Below are positions 33,030 through 42,523 of a stretch of 64,000 nucleotides of DNA, in pieces. Positions within the stretch are counted from its first letter, which is position 1; each line of letters begins with the position of its first letter. Source of the DNA: Caulobacter segnis (lineage in GTDB: Bacteria; Pseudomonadota; Alphaproteobacteria; Caulobacterales; Caulobacteraceae); the NCBI RefSeq assembly GCF_023935105.1, contig NZ_CP096040.1:3720001-3784000 (forward strand), in the 5' to 3' direction. The notes beneath the pieces were generated by a model. The model saw nothing but the letters and a program-made list of their open reading frames with translations. It was not told the DNA's origin and did not search any database. The translations under genes were made by a program, and so were the position numbers.

Positions 33030-34559
33030 TCAGGCCGCCTTGACGGCGCTGGAACGGGCTTGGGTGTCGGTGTCGCGGACGACGAAGGTCGCGGCGGCGG
33101 CGATGGCGAACGCGGCCGCGCCCAGGACCAGCGCCCAGATCGCCTGACCGCCGAAGAAGGCCTTGAGCAGCAGGCCCAGCACCGTCGCCGCCAGCAGCTG
33201 CGGGATGACGATGAAGAAATTGAAGATGCCCATGTAGACGCCCATCTTCCGCGCCGGCAGGGCTCCAGCCAGGATCGAGTACGGCGCCGACAGGATCGAG
33301 CTCCAGGCGAAGCCGACGCCGATCATGCCGATCCACAGCAGGCCAGGCTGACGGATCAGCTGGAACGACAGCAAGCCCAGCGCCCCGAGGCCCAGGCAGA
33401 TCGCGTGGCTGACCCGCCGGTTGGTCGCTCGGACCATCAGCGGAATGACCAGCGCCGCCAGGGCCGCGACGCCATTGTAGACGGCGAACAGCACGCCCAC
33501 CCAGTCCGCGCCTTCGTTGTAGGTCTTGGACGACGCGTCGACGGCGTGGAAGTGAACCGCCGCCACCGCGGGCGTCGTGTAGATCCACATGGCGAACAGG
33601 CCGAACCACGAGAAGAATTGCACCACCGCCAGCTGGCGCATGGTCTTGGGCATGCGGAACGCATCCGACAGCACCTCGGAAAAGCCGTTGTCCGTGCGGC
33701 CTAGGCGCTTGAACCGCGCGCCAGCGACCCCCGCGACGCCGAACACCAACAGCAGGCCGGCCAGGACGTAGAGCTCCTTCTCCAGCCGCGCGCCCCAGAC
33801 GACCAGCGCCAGGGCCAGGCCCGACAGCACGCCGCCGACGCCCAGGGCAACATAGGCGTTGACCGAGGGCTCGGGCTCCTCGTGCGGGCCGAAGCCCAGC
33901 GCCTCGTGCTCGGCGATCTCGAAGCGGGCCAGCTGTTCGGGGCTGTATTCCTTGGTCGTGAACACCGTCCACATCACGGCCAGCAGCAGGCCCGCCCCGC
34001 CGGCGTAGAAGGCGATCCGCACCGCATCGGGGATCTGGCCGGCCGGCGCGGTGTTGGCGACGTGGAACCAGTTGGTCAGCATCCACGGCAGGGCCGAGGC
34101 CAGCACCGCGCCCAGGCCGATGAAGAAGCTCTGCATGGCGTAGCCGGTCGCCCGCTGCTCGTCGGGCAGGTTGTCGCCGACGAAGGCGCGGAACGGCTCC
34201 ATGGTGATGTTGATCGAGGCGTCCATCAGCCACAGCGCCCCGGCCGCGACCCACAGGGCCGGCGAATTGGGCATGACGAACAAGGCCAGGGTGGTGAGGA
34301 TCGCGCCCCAGAAGAAGTAAGGCCGTCGGCGCCCCAGCCGCCCCCAGGTCTTGTCGGAAAGGTGGCCGATGATGGGCTGGACCAGCAGGCCCGTGGCCGG
34401 CGCGGCGATCCACAGGATCGCCAGGTGGTTCACGTCGACGCCCAGCGTCTGGAAGATGCGGCTGGTGTTGGCGTTCTGCAGGCCGAAACCGATCTGGATT
34501 CCGAAGAAGCCAAAGCACATGTTCCAGATTTGCAGGAAACTGAGCCTCTGCCTGGCCAT
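33030..34559 (-). CDS. MFS sugar transporter (MalY-like, SLC45/GPH-type)
   Basis: A 509-residue, 12-helix inner-membrane permease. The SLC45-like loop SDKTWGRLGRRRPYFFWGA after helix 2 and LGLQNANT-type region of helix 1 (IQIGFGLQNANTSRIFQTL) place it with maltose/sucrose symporters such as C. crescentus MalY. The start MARQRLSFLQIW at 34559 has GGAGGA 4-5 bases upstream; in-frame codons at 34616 and 34658 extend into a poorly conserved region. It is the first gene of an operon with the glucoamylase and diverges from the LacI regulator. Confidence 0.9.
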   Translation of the reverse strand: MARQRLSFLQIWNMCFGFFGIQIGFGLQNANTSRIFQTLGVDVNHLAILWIAAPATGLLVQPIIGHLSDKTWGRLGRRRPYFFWGAILTTLALFVMPNSPALWVAAGALWLMDASINITMEPFRAFVGDNLPDEQRATGYAMQSFFIGLGAVLASALPWMLTNWFHVANTAPAGQIPDAVRIAFYAGGAGLLLAVMWTVFTTKEYSPEQLARFEIAEHEALGFGPHEEPEPSVNAYVALGVGGVLSGLALALVVWGARLEKELYVLAGLLLVFGVAGVAGARFKRLGRTDNGFSEVLSDAFRMPKTMRQLAVVQFFSWFGLFAMWIYTTPAVAAVHFHAVDASSKTYNEGADWVGVLFAVYNGVAALAALVIPLMVRATNRRVSHAICLGLGALGLLSFQLIRQPGLLWIGMIGVGFAWSSILSAPYSILAGALPARKMGVYMGIFNFFIVIPQLLAATVLGLLLKAFFGGQAIWALVLGAAAFAIAAAATFVVRDTDTQARSSAVKAA

Positions 34560-34881
34560 CGGTCCTCCGCCCGCTCCGACCGCCGGTTGCTCCAGCTGGT
34601 TCGCAATTTTTTTCATAGATCGTCGCGACCGGCATTTGCGCACGCGTCGCCAGTCCATGCAATGGAAAATCCATGTTTAATTGGGCCACTGGCCACAAGA
34701 CGCGCGCCGATATCAACGCCATGACGGCGCGATCAAAGCCAGACTCACAAGGATATTTGCAGTAGTTTTCACAACCAGACCTCGACGGAACCGCCCTCGC
34801 CCGGCTTGCAAACCCGCCCGAACGGCGCCTTATGGGCGATGAAAATATTTGCAGAAATCTTTGCATCGGGGGCGGCGTTCA
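34560..34881. other. Divergent MFS/lacI intergenic region with operator-like repeats
   Basis: About 320 bases without a gene. The region is much more AT-rich than its neighbours and contains the 17-bp motif at 34755-34771 and a related TTTGCA pair at 34848-34865 (TTTGCAGAAATCTTTGCA). Both promoters of the divergent genes must be here; no convincing -35/-10 pair was picked. Confidence 0.6.
34755..34771 (+). promoter_or_regulatory. 17-bp operator candidate, copy 1
   Basis: ATTTGCAGTAGTTTTCA, identical to 42524-42540 in front of the MalA-like receptor. It has TGCA and TTCA spaced 10 bp apart. Its presence only at promoters of the maltodextrin genes in this window suggests a binding site for the LacI regulator or another shared factor. 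Confidence 0.6.
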
Positions 34882-35892
34882 GTGACCAAGGGAGCGACTC
34901 GACTGGAGGACCTGGCCAAGCTGGCGGGGGTCTCGATCTCGACCGCATCCCGGGCCCTCAATGACAGCCCCGCCGTCAACAAGCGCACCAAGCAGCTGAT
35001 CTGGAAGCTGGCGCGCGAGATGGACTATCCGTTCCGCCGCTACATGCCGGCCGGTCCGATCGGGGCCGAGGCGACGATCGCCATCGTCACCCCGCGTCCG
35101 CAGGGCCGCGACAGCGGCATGTCCGATCCGTTCTTCCTCGAACTGCTGGCCGGCGTCGGCGAGGCGGCGCGCGAACGCGGCTGCGATGTCATCCTCAGCC
35201 ACATCGCCCCGGCCAATTTCGAGGACCTGTCGGCGGCCATGACCACCAGCCGGGCCGAGGGGGTGATCTTCCTGGGCCAAAGCTCGCTGCACGCGGCCTT
35301 CAACCGCCTGGCCGAGACCGAGACCCGCTTCGTCGTCTGGGGCGCGCAATTCCCCGACCAGAACTACTGCTCGGTCGGCTCCGACAACATCCAGGGCGGG
35401 CGGCGCGCGACGCTGCATCTGGCCCGCCTGGGCCGCAAGCGCATCGTCTTCCTGGGCGACACAGAGGCGCCGGAAGCCATGCACCGCCACCGGGGCTATC
35501 TGGAGGCGCTGGACCAGGCCAAGCTGGGCGTCGATCCCGACCTGATCGTGCCGGCCCACTTCGAGGTCGAGTCGGCCGAGGCCGCCGTCGACAGCCTGAT
35601 CCACCACGGCATCAAGTTCGACGGCGTTGTCGCGGCCTCGGACCTGATCGCGCTGGGCGCCATCCGCGCGCTCAAGCACGCGGGCCTGACGGTTCCGAGC
35701 GATGTCTCGGTGATGGGCTTCGACAACGTCCCCTTCAGCCGCTACGCCAGCCCCGCCCTCTCGACCATCGCCCAGGACACCGCCAAGGCCGGCCGGCTGA
35801 TGGTCTCCAAGCTGCTGGACAGCGGCGAGCGCGCCAGCCGTTCGGAGCGCGTGCCAACCGACCTGATCATTCGCGAAAGCTGCGGCGGCTGA
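34882..35892 (+). CDS. LacI-family transcriptional regulator of the maltodextrin locus
   Basis: A 336-residue repressor. The N-terminal LacI helix-turn-helix is TRLEDLAKLAGVSISTASRALND (about 5-27), followed by the hinge helix AREMDYPFRRYMP. The periplasmic-binding-like sensor domain (about 60-330) ends in the usual VPSDVSVMGFDNVPFSRYASPALSTIAQD. The start is the GTG at 34882, giving the normal LacI N terminus; the longer TTG start at 34849 adds a tail. It lies divergent from the MFS/glucoamylase operon and probably senses a maltooligosaccharide. Target sites are likely the repeated motif upstream. Confidence 0.9.
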   Translation: MTKGATRLEDLAKLAGVSISTASRALNDSPAVNKRTKQLIWKLAREMDYPFRRYMPAGPIGAEATIAIVTPRPQGRDSGMSDPFFLELLAGVGEAARERGCDVILSHIAPANFEDLSAAMTTSRAEGVIFLGQSSLHAAFNRLAETETRFVVWGAQFPDQNYCSVGSDNIQGGRRATLHLARLGRKRIVFLGDTEAPEAMHRHRGYLEALDQAKLGVDPDLIVPAHFEVESAEAAVDSLIHHGIKFDGVVAASDLIALGAIRALKHAGLTVPSDVSVMGFDNVPFSRYASPALSTIAQDTAKAGRLMVSKLLDSGERASRSERVPTDLIIRESCGG

Positions 35893-35971
35893 GCGCATGA
35901 CGCGCTAGTTTCAGTGTGGGGCCCGGCCAGCCGCAACGTCTAACGCCGGAACGGCCACCACGGAGACGGCG

Positions 35972-36742
35972 ATGCGGAATGGCGATCTGGAAGAGGTGGC
36001 CAGCAAGGTTCCAGCCGTCACCCAGGGCTTCTGGATCATCAAGATCCTGGCCACGACCCTGGGCGAGACCGGCGGCGACACGCTGAGCATGACCCTGGAC
36101 CTGGGCTATCTGGTCAGCTCGGCGATCTTCCTGGCCATCCTACTGGCCCTCGTGGCGGGACAGGTCACGGCGCGGCGGTTCCATCCGTTCCTGTACTGGG
36201 CGACGATCGTGGCCTCCACCACCGCCGGCACGACCATGGCCGACTTCGCCACCCGTTCGCTGGGCATCGGCTATGCCGGCGGCTCGCTGTTGTTGCTGGG
36301 CTGCGTGCTGGCCTCGCTGGCGGCCTGGCGCGTCGTGCTGGGCCGGATCGACGCCGACGACATCCACTCCCCCAAGGCCGAGCTGTTCTACTGGGTGACG
36401 ATCACCTTTTCGCAGACCCTAGGCACGGCGCTGGGTGACTGGACGGCCGACACCGCCAGCCTGGGCTATATCGGCGCCGCGCTGATCTTCGCGGGACTGC
36501 TGGCCGTCGTCGCGATCCTGCATTTCCGCACTCGGGTCAGCAAGGTCGTGCTGTTCTGGGCCGCGTTCATCCTGACCAGACCGCTGGGCGCGGCGGTCGG
36601 CGACTTTCTGGACAAGCCGCTGGATCATGGCGGCCTGGCGCTGAGCCGTCCGCTCGCCTCGGCGGTGCTGGCGGCGGCGATCATCGCCCTAATCGTGGTG
36701 CTGCCCCAGCGAAGCGGCCGGCATCCGACCGCCGCCCCTTAA
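35972..36742 (+). CDS. DUF347/COG4705 membrane protein with four repeats
   Basis: A 256-residue integral membrane protein with about eight helices. Four DUF347-type repeats are visible, each with a T-x-G-(E/T)-x-x-x-D core: ATTLGETGGDTLS, ASTTAGTTMADFATR, SQTLGTALGDWTADT and TRPLGAAVGDFLDK. The paired Gly/Asp pattern at matched positions suggests a pseudosymmetric pore or carrier. No function is known to me. Its position between the LacI regulator and PBP2 gives no clear link. Confidence 0.82.
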   Translation: MRNGDLEEVASKVPAVTQGFWIIKILATTLGETGGDTLSMTLDLGYLVSSAIFLAILLALVAGQVTARRFHPFLYWATIVASTTAGTTMADFATRSLGIGYAGGSLLLLGCVLASLAAWRVVLGRIDADDIHSPKAELFYWVTITFSQTLGTALGDWTADTASLGYIGAALIFAGLLAVVAILHFRTRVSKVVLFWAAFILTRPLGAAVGDFLDKPLDHGGLALSRPLASAVLAAAIIALIVVLPQRSGRHPTAAP

Positions 36743-36758
36743 GACTCCCTAGGCCCTT

Positions 36759-38732
36759 CTAGCCTACCGCTGGAACGCCGTCCGTAGGCGTCGGCGCTTC
36801 CGAAGCTTCGGTGTCGCCCGGCTCGAGGGACGGCAGCGGCATCGGCTTCTCGATGCGGGCGCGGATCTCGGGATCCTTCAACAGCGCCACGCGCATCACC
36901 TCGCGCGCCCTCGGCGCGGCGGCGCTGGAGCCGAACATGCCGCCGTGCTCGACCAGCACCGACATCGCGTAGCGCGGATTGTCGTAGGGGGCGAAGGCGA
37001 TGAACAGGTTGTGGTCCTTCAGCCGCCAGGGCACCCCCTGGTTGCTGCGCGATCCCGTCTGGGAATACTGGCGCACCTGGGCCGTGCCGGTCTTGCCCGC
37101 CATCAGCACGTCGCCAAGACCCAGCTGGCTCTGCTTGTAGGCCCCGCCGGTCGGATCGTTAGCCACCGCCGCCATGCCGGCCCGAACGATTTCGATATGC
37201 TCCTGGGGGAACGGCAGGTCCGCCACCGCGTCGCCGTGGGGCTGGTCGACATCGCCGATCGCCTTGACCAGCCGGGGGTTCAGCGCCCGCTTGCCATTGG
37301 CCAGGCGCGCGCACATGACCGCCAGCTGCAGCGCGTTGACGTTGATATAGCCCTGGCCGATCCCGTAGGGCACGGAGTCGCCGGGATGCCAGACCGGATC
37401 GCGCTTGAAGGCCTTCTTCTTCCAGTCGCGCGAGCCGACCAGGCCCTTGCGCTGGCCGGGGATGCCCAGGTCGAAGGCCTGGCCAAAGCCCAGGGCGGTG
37501 GCCGTGCTGTGGATCGGGTCGGGCCCGATGCGCAGCGCCATCTGATAGAAATAGACGTCGCAGGAGTTCTTGATGGCGTCGTGCATGTTCTGCACGCCGT
37601 GGCCGCCCTTCTTGTGGCAATGCCAGGTGCGGCCGCCGAAGTACCAGCCGCCGGTGCAGACCACACGCTCGGTCGGGTCGACACCCGCGCTCAGGGCCGC
37701 CAGGGCCACGGTCGGCTTGAAGGTCGAGCCCGGCGGGTAGACGCCGGTCATGGTCTTGTCCAGCAGCGGCTTGCGCTCGTATTCGGCCAGGGCCCGATAC
37801 TCCGCCCCAGACAGGCCCTTGACCAGCCGGTTGGCGTCGAAGCTGGGGGCCGAGGCCATGCACAGCAAGTCACCGGTCTGGCAGTCGACCATCACGATCG
37901 CGCCGCTCTCCTCGCCCATCACCTCCAGGGCGCGGTTCTGGATGTCGGCGTCCAGGGTGAGGCGGATTTCCTTGCCCGCGGTCGCGGCGATGTCGCCGGC
38001 CGGGTCCAGCCGTACGACCCGCCCCTGGGCGTCGACCTCGGCCTTGGTGGCGCCGGCCTTGCCGCGAAGGTCCCGGTCGAAAGCCTTCTCGACACCCTGC
38101 TTGCCGATCCGGAAGCCCGGATTGTGCAGCAGCGCCTGATCCTGGCCAGGATCGCCCTCGGCCGCCTTCAGGTCGCGGTCGGAGGCCTTGGCGACATAGC
38201 CGATGACGTGGGCGAAGGCCCCGCCGAACGGATAGACCCGCACCTCGCCCATGTCGGCCGTGACATTGGGCAGCTCCGGTTCACGGATGTTGATCCGCGA
38301 GAACTCCTCCCACGACAAGTCCTCCATCACCACGACGGGAGCCTTGCGCGGGGCGCGGGCCAGGTCCTTGAGGACGCGGGCGCGGCGCGTCCCGTCGATC
38401 GGCACCAGCTTGGCTAGGTCGTCCATGACGGCCTCGGCGTCCAGGCCCTTGTCCTTGGTGATCATCAGCCGGAAGTTCGGCCGATTGGACGCCAGCGACA
38501 CGCCGTTGCGGTCCAGGATCATACCGCGCGGCGGCGGCGCCAGGCGGTAGTTGAACTGGTTGCCGGCCGAGAGCTTCTGATAGCGCTGGGCCTCGACCAG
38601 CTGCAGCTGGGCCAGGCGTCCGCCCAGGGCCAGCAGACCCAGACCCGTGAAGCCGCCCAGCAGGAACGTGCGCCGGTGGAAGACCCCCTGGCGCTCGTTG
38701 ACCTCGGAGAAGAAAATCGAAGGCTCACTCAT
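36759..38732 (-). CDS. mrdA: Penicillin-binding protein 2 (peptidoglycan D,D-transpeptidase)
   Basis: A 657-residue class B PBP. After a short cytoplasmic tail there is one membrane anchor (FLLGGFTGLGLLALGGRLA, about 24-42). The transpeptidase domain has the three active-site motifs: STFK with the acylated Ser, the SxN-type SCD, and KTG in AGKTGTAQV. PBP2 works with RodA and MreBCD in side-wall elongation. Here neither rodA nor mre genes are adjacent, so it may be a second PBP2 paralogue. It lies 120 bases after the alpha-glucosidase gene on the same strand. Confidence 0.92.
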   Translation of the reverse strand: MSEPSIFFSEVNERQGVFHRRTFLLGGFTGLGLLALGGRLAQLQLVEAQRYQKLSAGNQFNYRLAPPPRGMILDRNGVSLASNRPNFRLMITKDKGLDAEAVMDDLAKLVPIDGTRRARVLKDLARAPRKAPVVVMEDLSWEEFSRINIREPELPNVTADMGEVRVYPFGGAFAHVIGYVAKASDRDLKAAEGDPGQDQALLHNPGFRIGKQGVEKAFDRDLRGKAGATKAEVDAQGRVVRLDPAGDIAATAGKEIRLTLDADIQNRALEVMGEESGAIVMVDCQTGDLLCMASAPSFDANRLVKGLSGAEYRALAEYERKPLLDKTMTGVYPPGSTFKPTVALAALSAGVDPTERVVCTGGWYFGGRTWHCHKKGGHGVQNMHDAIKNSCDVYFYQMALRIGPDPIHSTATALGFGQAFDLGIPGQRKGLVGSRDWKKKAFKRDPVWHPGDSVPYGIGQGYINVNALQLAVMCARLANGKRALNPRLVKAIGDVDQPHGDAVADLPFPQEHIEIVRAGMAAVANDPTGGAYKQSQLGLGDVLMAGKTGTAQVRQYSQTGSRSNQGVPWRLKDHNLFIAFAPYDNPRYAMSVLVEHGGMFGSSAAAPRAREVMRVALLKDPEIRARIEKPMPLPSLEPGDTEASEAPTPTDGVPAVG

Positions 38733-38852
38733 CCCGACTCAACCATGCCTTGCCGGGACAACATCACGCCGCCGGCCCCCGTCAAGGCCCCTTTTCGCGA
38801 CGCGTCAAAGGTTTTCGAACCGATCCTTGGAAAGCCGTCCGGAGCCGCGAGC

Positions 38853-40433
38853 CTAGGCCCGCCGCGCGACCAGCCCCGCGCAGGACGGCATCTGGCCCTC
38901 GCCGCCCAGATTGACGCCGTCGATCAGAGCCCAACCCTCGGGCAGCGACCAGTTCGCGGTCTCGTGGCCCAGGTTGAAGGCCAGCAGCAGCGCGCCTTCG
39001 CCCTCGCCACGCTGGAAGATCAACAGCGGGCTGTTGGTGTCGACGAAGCTGATCGCGCCGGTGCGCAGGGCGGCGTAGGCCCTCCGCAACCCGATCAGAC
39101 GGCGAGCGACCTGCAGGGTCGAGGCCGGGTCGGCCTCCTGGGCGTCGACCGCCAGCGGCAGGTGTTCGGGATCGACTGGCAGCCAGGGCTCGACGGCCGA
39201 GAAGCCGGCGTTCAGGACGCCCGCTTGCCACGGCATCGGCGTGCGCGCGCCGTCGCGCCCCAGGGTCTGGGGCCAGTTGGCGATGGCTTCGGGATCCTGC
39301 AGCCGCTCGAACGGCACGTTGGCCTGGGGCAGGCCCAGCTCCTCGCCCTGATAGACGAAGACATTGCCGCGCAGCCCCATCAGCAGCAGCAGGCACATCT
39401 CGGCGAAGGCCTTGCGGTCGCGGCCTTCGGCCCAGCGCGACACCGCCCGCGGGGCGTCGTGGTTCGAGAAAGTCCAGGACGGCCACCCCTCCCCCGCATC
39501 GCCGGGCCACATGGCCGCGCCCTTGGGGATCATGTCACCGGTCAGCTTGTCGGCGTAGAGATAGAGGAAGCCATAGGCGCTGTTCAGGCGGTCGCCGCCG
39601 GCCGTGAACAGCTTCATCTCGCGGTCGGCGTGATCGCCCCCCACCTCGGCCACCGAGAAGCGCCCGCCATGCGCGTCCGTCAGCGCCCGCAGGCGGCTGA
39701 GGAACTTCGGGATGTCGGCGTGGCTCTGGTTGTAGATCTTGTCCTGGAAGTCGAACGGCCGCGTGCGCTTGCCGCCCGGCGGCAGCGGCGGATTGTCCGT
39801 GAACTTCGGGTCGTGCATCGAGAAGTTGATGGCGTCGAAGCGGAAGCCGTCCACGCCCTTGTCGATCCAGAACCGGGTGACGGCCAGCAGGGCTTCCTGA
39901 ACCGCCGGATTGTGCAGGTTCAGCTGCGGCTGCGAGGCCAAGAAATTGTGCATGTAGTACTGACCGCGACGGGCGTCCCAGGTCCAGGCCGGGCCACCGA
40001 AGACGGACTGCCAGTTGCTGGGCGGGCTGCCGTCCGGCTTGGCGTCGGCCCAGACGAACCAGTCGGCCTTGGCGTTGGTCCGATCCTGGCGGCTTTCCGC
40101 GAACCAGGGGTGCTCGTCCGAGGTGTGCGAAAACACCAGGTCGATGATGATCTTCAGGTCCAGGTCGTGGGCCTTGGCGATCAGGGCGTCGAAGTCGGCG
40201 AGCGTGCCGAAGATCGGGTCCACGTCGCGATAGTCCGAGACGTCGTAGCCGAAGTCCTTCATCGGCGAGGTGAAGAACGGCGACAGCCACACGCCGTCGA
40301 CGCCCAGCGAGGCGATGTGCTCCAGATGCGCGGTGATCCCCGGCAGGTCGCCGACGCCGTCGCCGTTCGAGTCGGCGAAGCTGCGTGGATAGACCTGATA
40401 GATGACCGCGCCACGCCACCATTCGGCGTTCAT
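38853..40433 (-). CDS. Alpha-glucosidase, GH13 (oligo-alpha-glucosidase type)
   Basis: A 526-residue GH13 enzyme without a signal peptide, so cytoplasmic. It hydrolyses imported maltose and short maltodextrins to glucose. The start is the ATG of MNAEWWRGAVIYQVYPRSF; a longer frame to 40562 adds unrelated residues. Conserved regions: DSNGDGVGDLPGI (calcium site and subfamily mark), DLVFSHTSDEHPWF, GFRFDAINF with the nucleophile Asp, SVAEVGGDH with the acid Glu, and TFSNHDAPR. It lies 41 bases after the alpha-amylase stop and forms an operon with it. Confidence 0.93.
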   Translation of the reverse strand: MNAEWWRGAVIYQVYPRSFADSNGDGVGDLPGITAHLEHIASLGVDGVWLSPFFTSPMKDFGYDVSDYRDVDPIFGTLADFDALIAKAHDLDLKIIIDLVFSHTSDEHPWFAESRQDRTNAKADWFVWADAKPDGSPPSNWQSVFGGPAWTWDARRGQYYMHNFLASQPQLNLHNPAVQEALLAVTRFWIDKGVDGFRFDAINFSMHDPKFTDNPPLPPGGKRTRPFDFQDKIYNQSHADIPKFLSRLRALTDAHGGRFSVAEVGGDHADREMKLFTAGGDRLNSAYGFLYLYADKLTGDMIPKGAAMWPGDAGEGWPSWTFSNHDAPRAVSRWAEGRDRKAFAEMCLLLLMGLRGNVFVYQGEELGLPQANVPFERLQDPEAIANWPQTLGRDGARTPMPWQAGVLNAGFSAVEPWLPVDPEHLPLAVDAQEADPASTLQVARRLIGLRRAYAALRTGAISFVDTNSPLLIFQRGEGEGALLLAFNLGHETANWSLPEGWALIDGVNLGGEGQMPSCAGLVARRA

Positions 40434-40474
40434 CGACGTCTCCGCACCGGGGCGAGCAAGAACCTGAACTGTCA

Positions 40475-42289
40475 CTATCGTCCCTCGGAAACGCAAATCT
40501 TGTAGTCGAGCGGCTTGAGCTCGATCGAATAGCTGCCGGGCGCGACAGGGGTCGCCGCGCATGCGCCGGACAGGCTCCGCCAGGCGACGGAGTCGGCTTC
40601 GACCGACACATTGACCTTCAGCGGTTGGTCGCTGGTGTTGAACACCGCCAGCACCTCGGTCTTACCCAGGATACGGGAGAACGCCAGCAGACCGGGCTTG
40701 TCGCTGGCGGCGCGGACCACCTGTCGGCCGTCGCGCAAAGCGGGCGTGGCGACGCGCAGCTTCGAGAGCTGGGCGATGCGCTGGTAGAGCACGCTATTGG
40801 TTTTGAACGCCGACATTGGCCCCTTGGCGGTCGAGCCGACCAGGCGGTTGTCGTTGTAACTGGCGACCTGGCTCGCGAACATGTCCTCGCGGCTGTCGGC
40901 ATAGTCGCCGTCGCCGGTGAAGCCCTGCTCGTCGCCGTAATAGATGGTCGGCACGCCCCGCGCGGTCAGCATCAGGGCGTTGGCCAGGGTCACGCGGGCC
41001 AGCAGTTCGTCGTCGGCGATCGCGGGCTTGGCCTTGATCATGAACCAGCCGATGCGGCCCATGTCGTGGTTGCCCAGGAAGGTCGGCAACTGGCGCGCGC
41101 CGGCCTCGCCGCCCTCGTAGGCCGGGTCGGCGGCGAAGACCCGGGCCAGGCGATCCGTCCCCGTCCGGCCGATGGCGACATCGGTCCCGGCCGACTGGAA
41201 GGCGAAGTCCAGCACCGCCGGCAGCTTGTCGACGCGGGTATGGCTGGCCAGGATCGCGACGTCGGGGTCGAAGACCTCGCCGAAGATGTGGAAGTTCGGG
41301 ATCCCCCGGGCCTTGGCGCGGGCCAGCATGGCCGGGACGAAGGCCTGCCAGAACTCGGGGTTCACGTGGCGGGCCGTATCGATGCGGAAGCCGTCGACGC
41401 CGAAGTCGTCGATCCACCGTCCATAGATCTCGATGAAGCCCTGGATGACCCGAGGGTTCTCGGTGAACACATCGTCCAGGGTGGCGAAGTCGCCGGTCAG
41501 CGAGCTTTCGCCGGCGAACGTGCTGTCACCCCGATTGTGGTAGTAGATCGGATCGTTCAGCCAGTCGGGCGTCTTGGCGTGTTCCTGCCCCGCCGGGACG
41601 TAGGGCGTATAGGCCCAGTCGGTCCGCTTGAGCTTGCCGAAAGCCTTGCCGTCGAAGCCGTCGTTGATCGGCGCGCCGTCGACGCCGCCTTTCCGCGTGT
41701 ACGGATAGTCGGCGACGCTTCGATAGGCGCAGCGGCCTTCCGGACATTCGCGGTACTGGATGACGTCCGCCGTGTGGTTCACGACGATGTCCATATAGAC
41801 CTTCATGCCTCGGGCATGGGCCGCATCGACCAGGGCCTTGAAGTCGGCCTTGGTCCCCAGGTGCGGATCGACATCGGTGAAGTCGGTGATCCAGTAGCCG
41901 TGATGGGCGGCCGACTCGTGACCGGGCGGGCCCTGCACCGCGCGATTCCTGAAGATCGGCGCCAGCCACACCGCCGTTGCGCCCAGGCCCTGGATGTAGT
42001 CCAGCCGCCGGGTCACGCCCTTGAGGTCGCCGCCGTGGTAGAAGCCCGCCCGCGTCGGATCGAAGCCGTCGACCAGCGGGCCGCCCTTCATCCCGCCGTG
42101 GTCATTGGCCGGGTCGCCATTCTCGAAGCGATCGGGCAGGACGAAATAGATCACCTCGTCCTGCGGCTTGCGCAGCCGGTACGAGATCTGGGGCGTCGCC
42201 GTGGCCGCCGTCGCCAGCGCGCCCAAGTCAAGCGCACACAGGGCCGTCACGGCCAGCAGCGTCTTTCGCCAAGGCGCCAAGGCCGACAT
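40475..42289 (-). CDS. Exported alpha-amylase, GH13
   Basis: A 604-residue secreted or periplasmic GH13 amylase. The signal peptide is residues 1-30 (ALAPWRKTLLAVTALCALDLGALATAATA). Catalytic regions are DIVVNHTADVI, GFRIDTARHVNPEFW (nucleophile Asp), HIFGEVFDPDVAI (acid Glu) and FLGNHDMGRIGW. It cuts starch or pullulan-like chains into maltodextrins for the MalA-like receptor encoded divergently. GGAGGGG precedes the ATG by 4-5 bases. The C-terminal domain C is a beta sandwich (about 510-604). Confidence 0.93.
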   Translation of the reverse strand: MSALAPWRKTLLAVTALCALDLGALATAATATPQISYRLRKPQDEVIYFVLPDRFENGDPANDHGGMKGGPLVDGFDPTRAGFYHGGDLKGVTRRLDYIQGLGATAVWLAPIFRNRAVQGPPGHESAAHHGYWITDFTDVDPHLGTKADFKALVDAAHARGMKVYMDIVVNHTADVIQYRECPEGRCAYRSVADYPYTRKGGVDGAPINDGFDGKAFGKLKRTDWAYTPYVPAGQEHAKTPDWLNDPIYYHNRGDSTFAGESSLTGDFATLDDVFTENPRVIQGFIEIYGRWIDDFGVDGFRIDTARHVNPEFWQAFVPAMLARAKARGIPNFHIFGEVFDPDVAILASHTRVDKLPAVLDFAFQSAGTDVAIGRTGTDRLARVFAADPAYEGGEAGARQLPTFLGNHDMGRIGWFMIKAKPAIADDELLARVTLANALMLTARGVPTIYYGDEQGFTGDGDYADSREDMFASQVASYNDNRLVGSTAKGPMSAFKTNSVLYQRIAQLSKLRVATPALRDGRQVVRAASDKPGLLAFSRILGKTEVLAVFNTSDQPLKVNVSVEADSVAWRSLSGACAATPVAPGSYSIELKPLDYKICVSEGR

Positions 42290-42330
42290 CGCTCCCCTCC
42301 CGTTATCGGCGATCTCGACTGGATCGCCAT

Positions 42331-42354
42331 TGCAATTCTTTGCAAGAATTTGCA
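42331..42354 (+). repeat. Three TGCA units at exact 10-bp spacing
   Basis: TGCA occurs at 42331, 42341 and 42351, with the intervening hexamers ATTCTT and AGAATT. The middle part, ATTCTTTGCAAGAAT, is a near-palindrome. Helical phasing suggests a cooperative binding site; located 42-65 bases before the amylase start on the minus strand. Confidence 0.55.
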
Positions 42355-42523
42355 GAGCCAATCACACGCTGTCAATCCGCCTTCTTGAAGGGATTTGCGC
42401 CTCACCCACCACGAAGGACCGTACATAAGTGGCGCATAGAAACCACATACGGCGCGATTCCGACGAGAACCGCGAACCTCCAGCCGTGCGCTTGCAATTT
42501 TTTGGGTTGATTACAGCCCGTTA

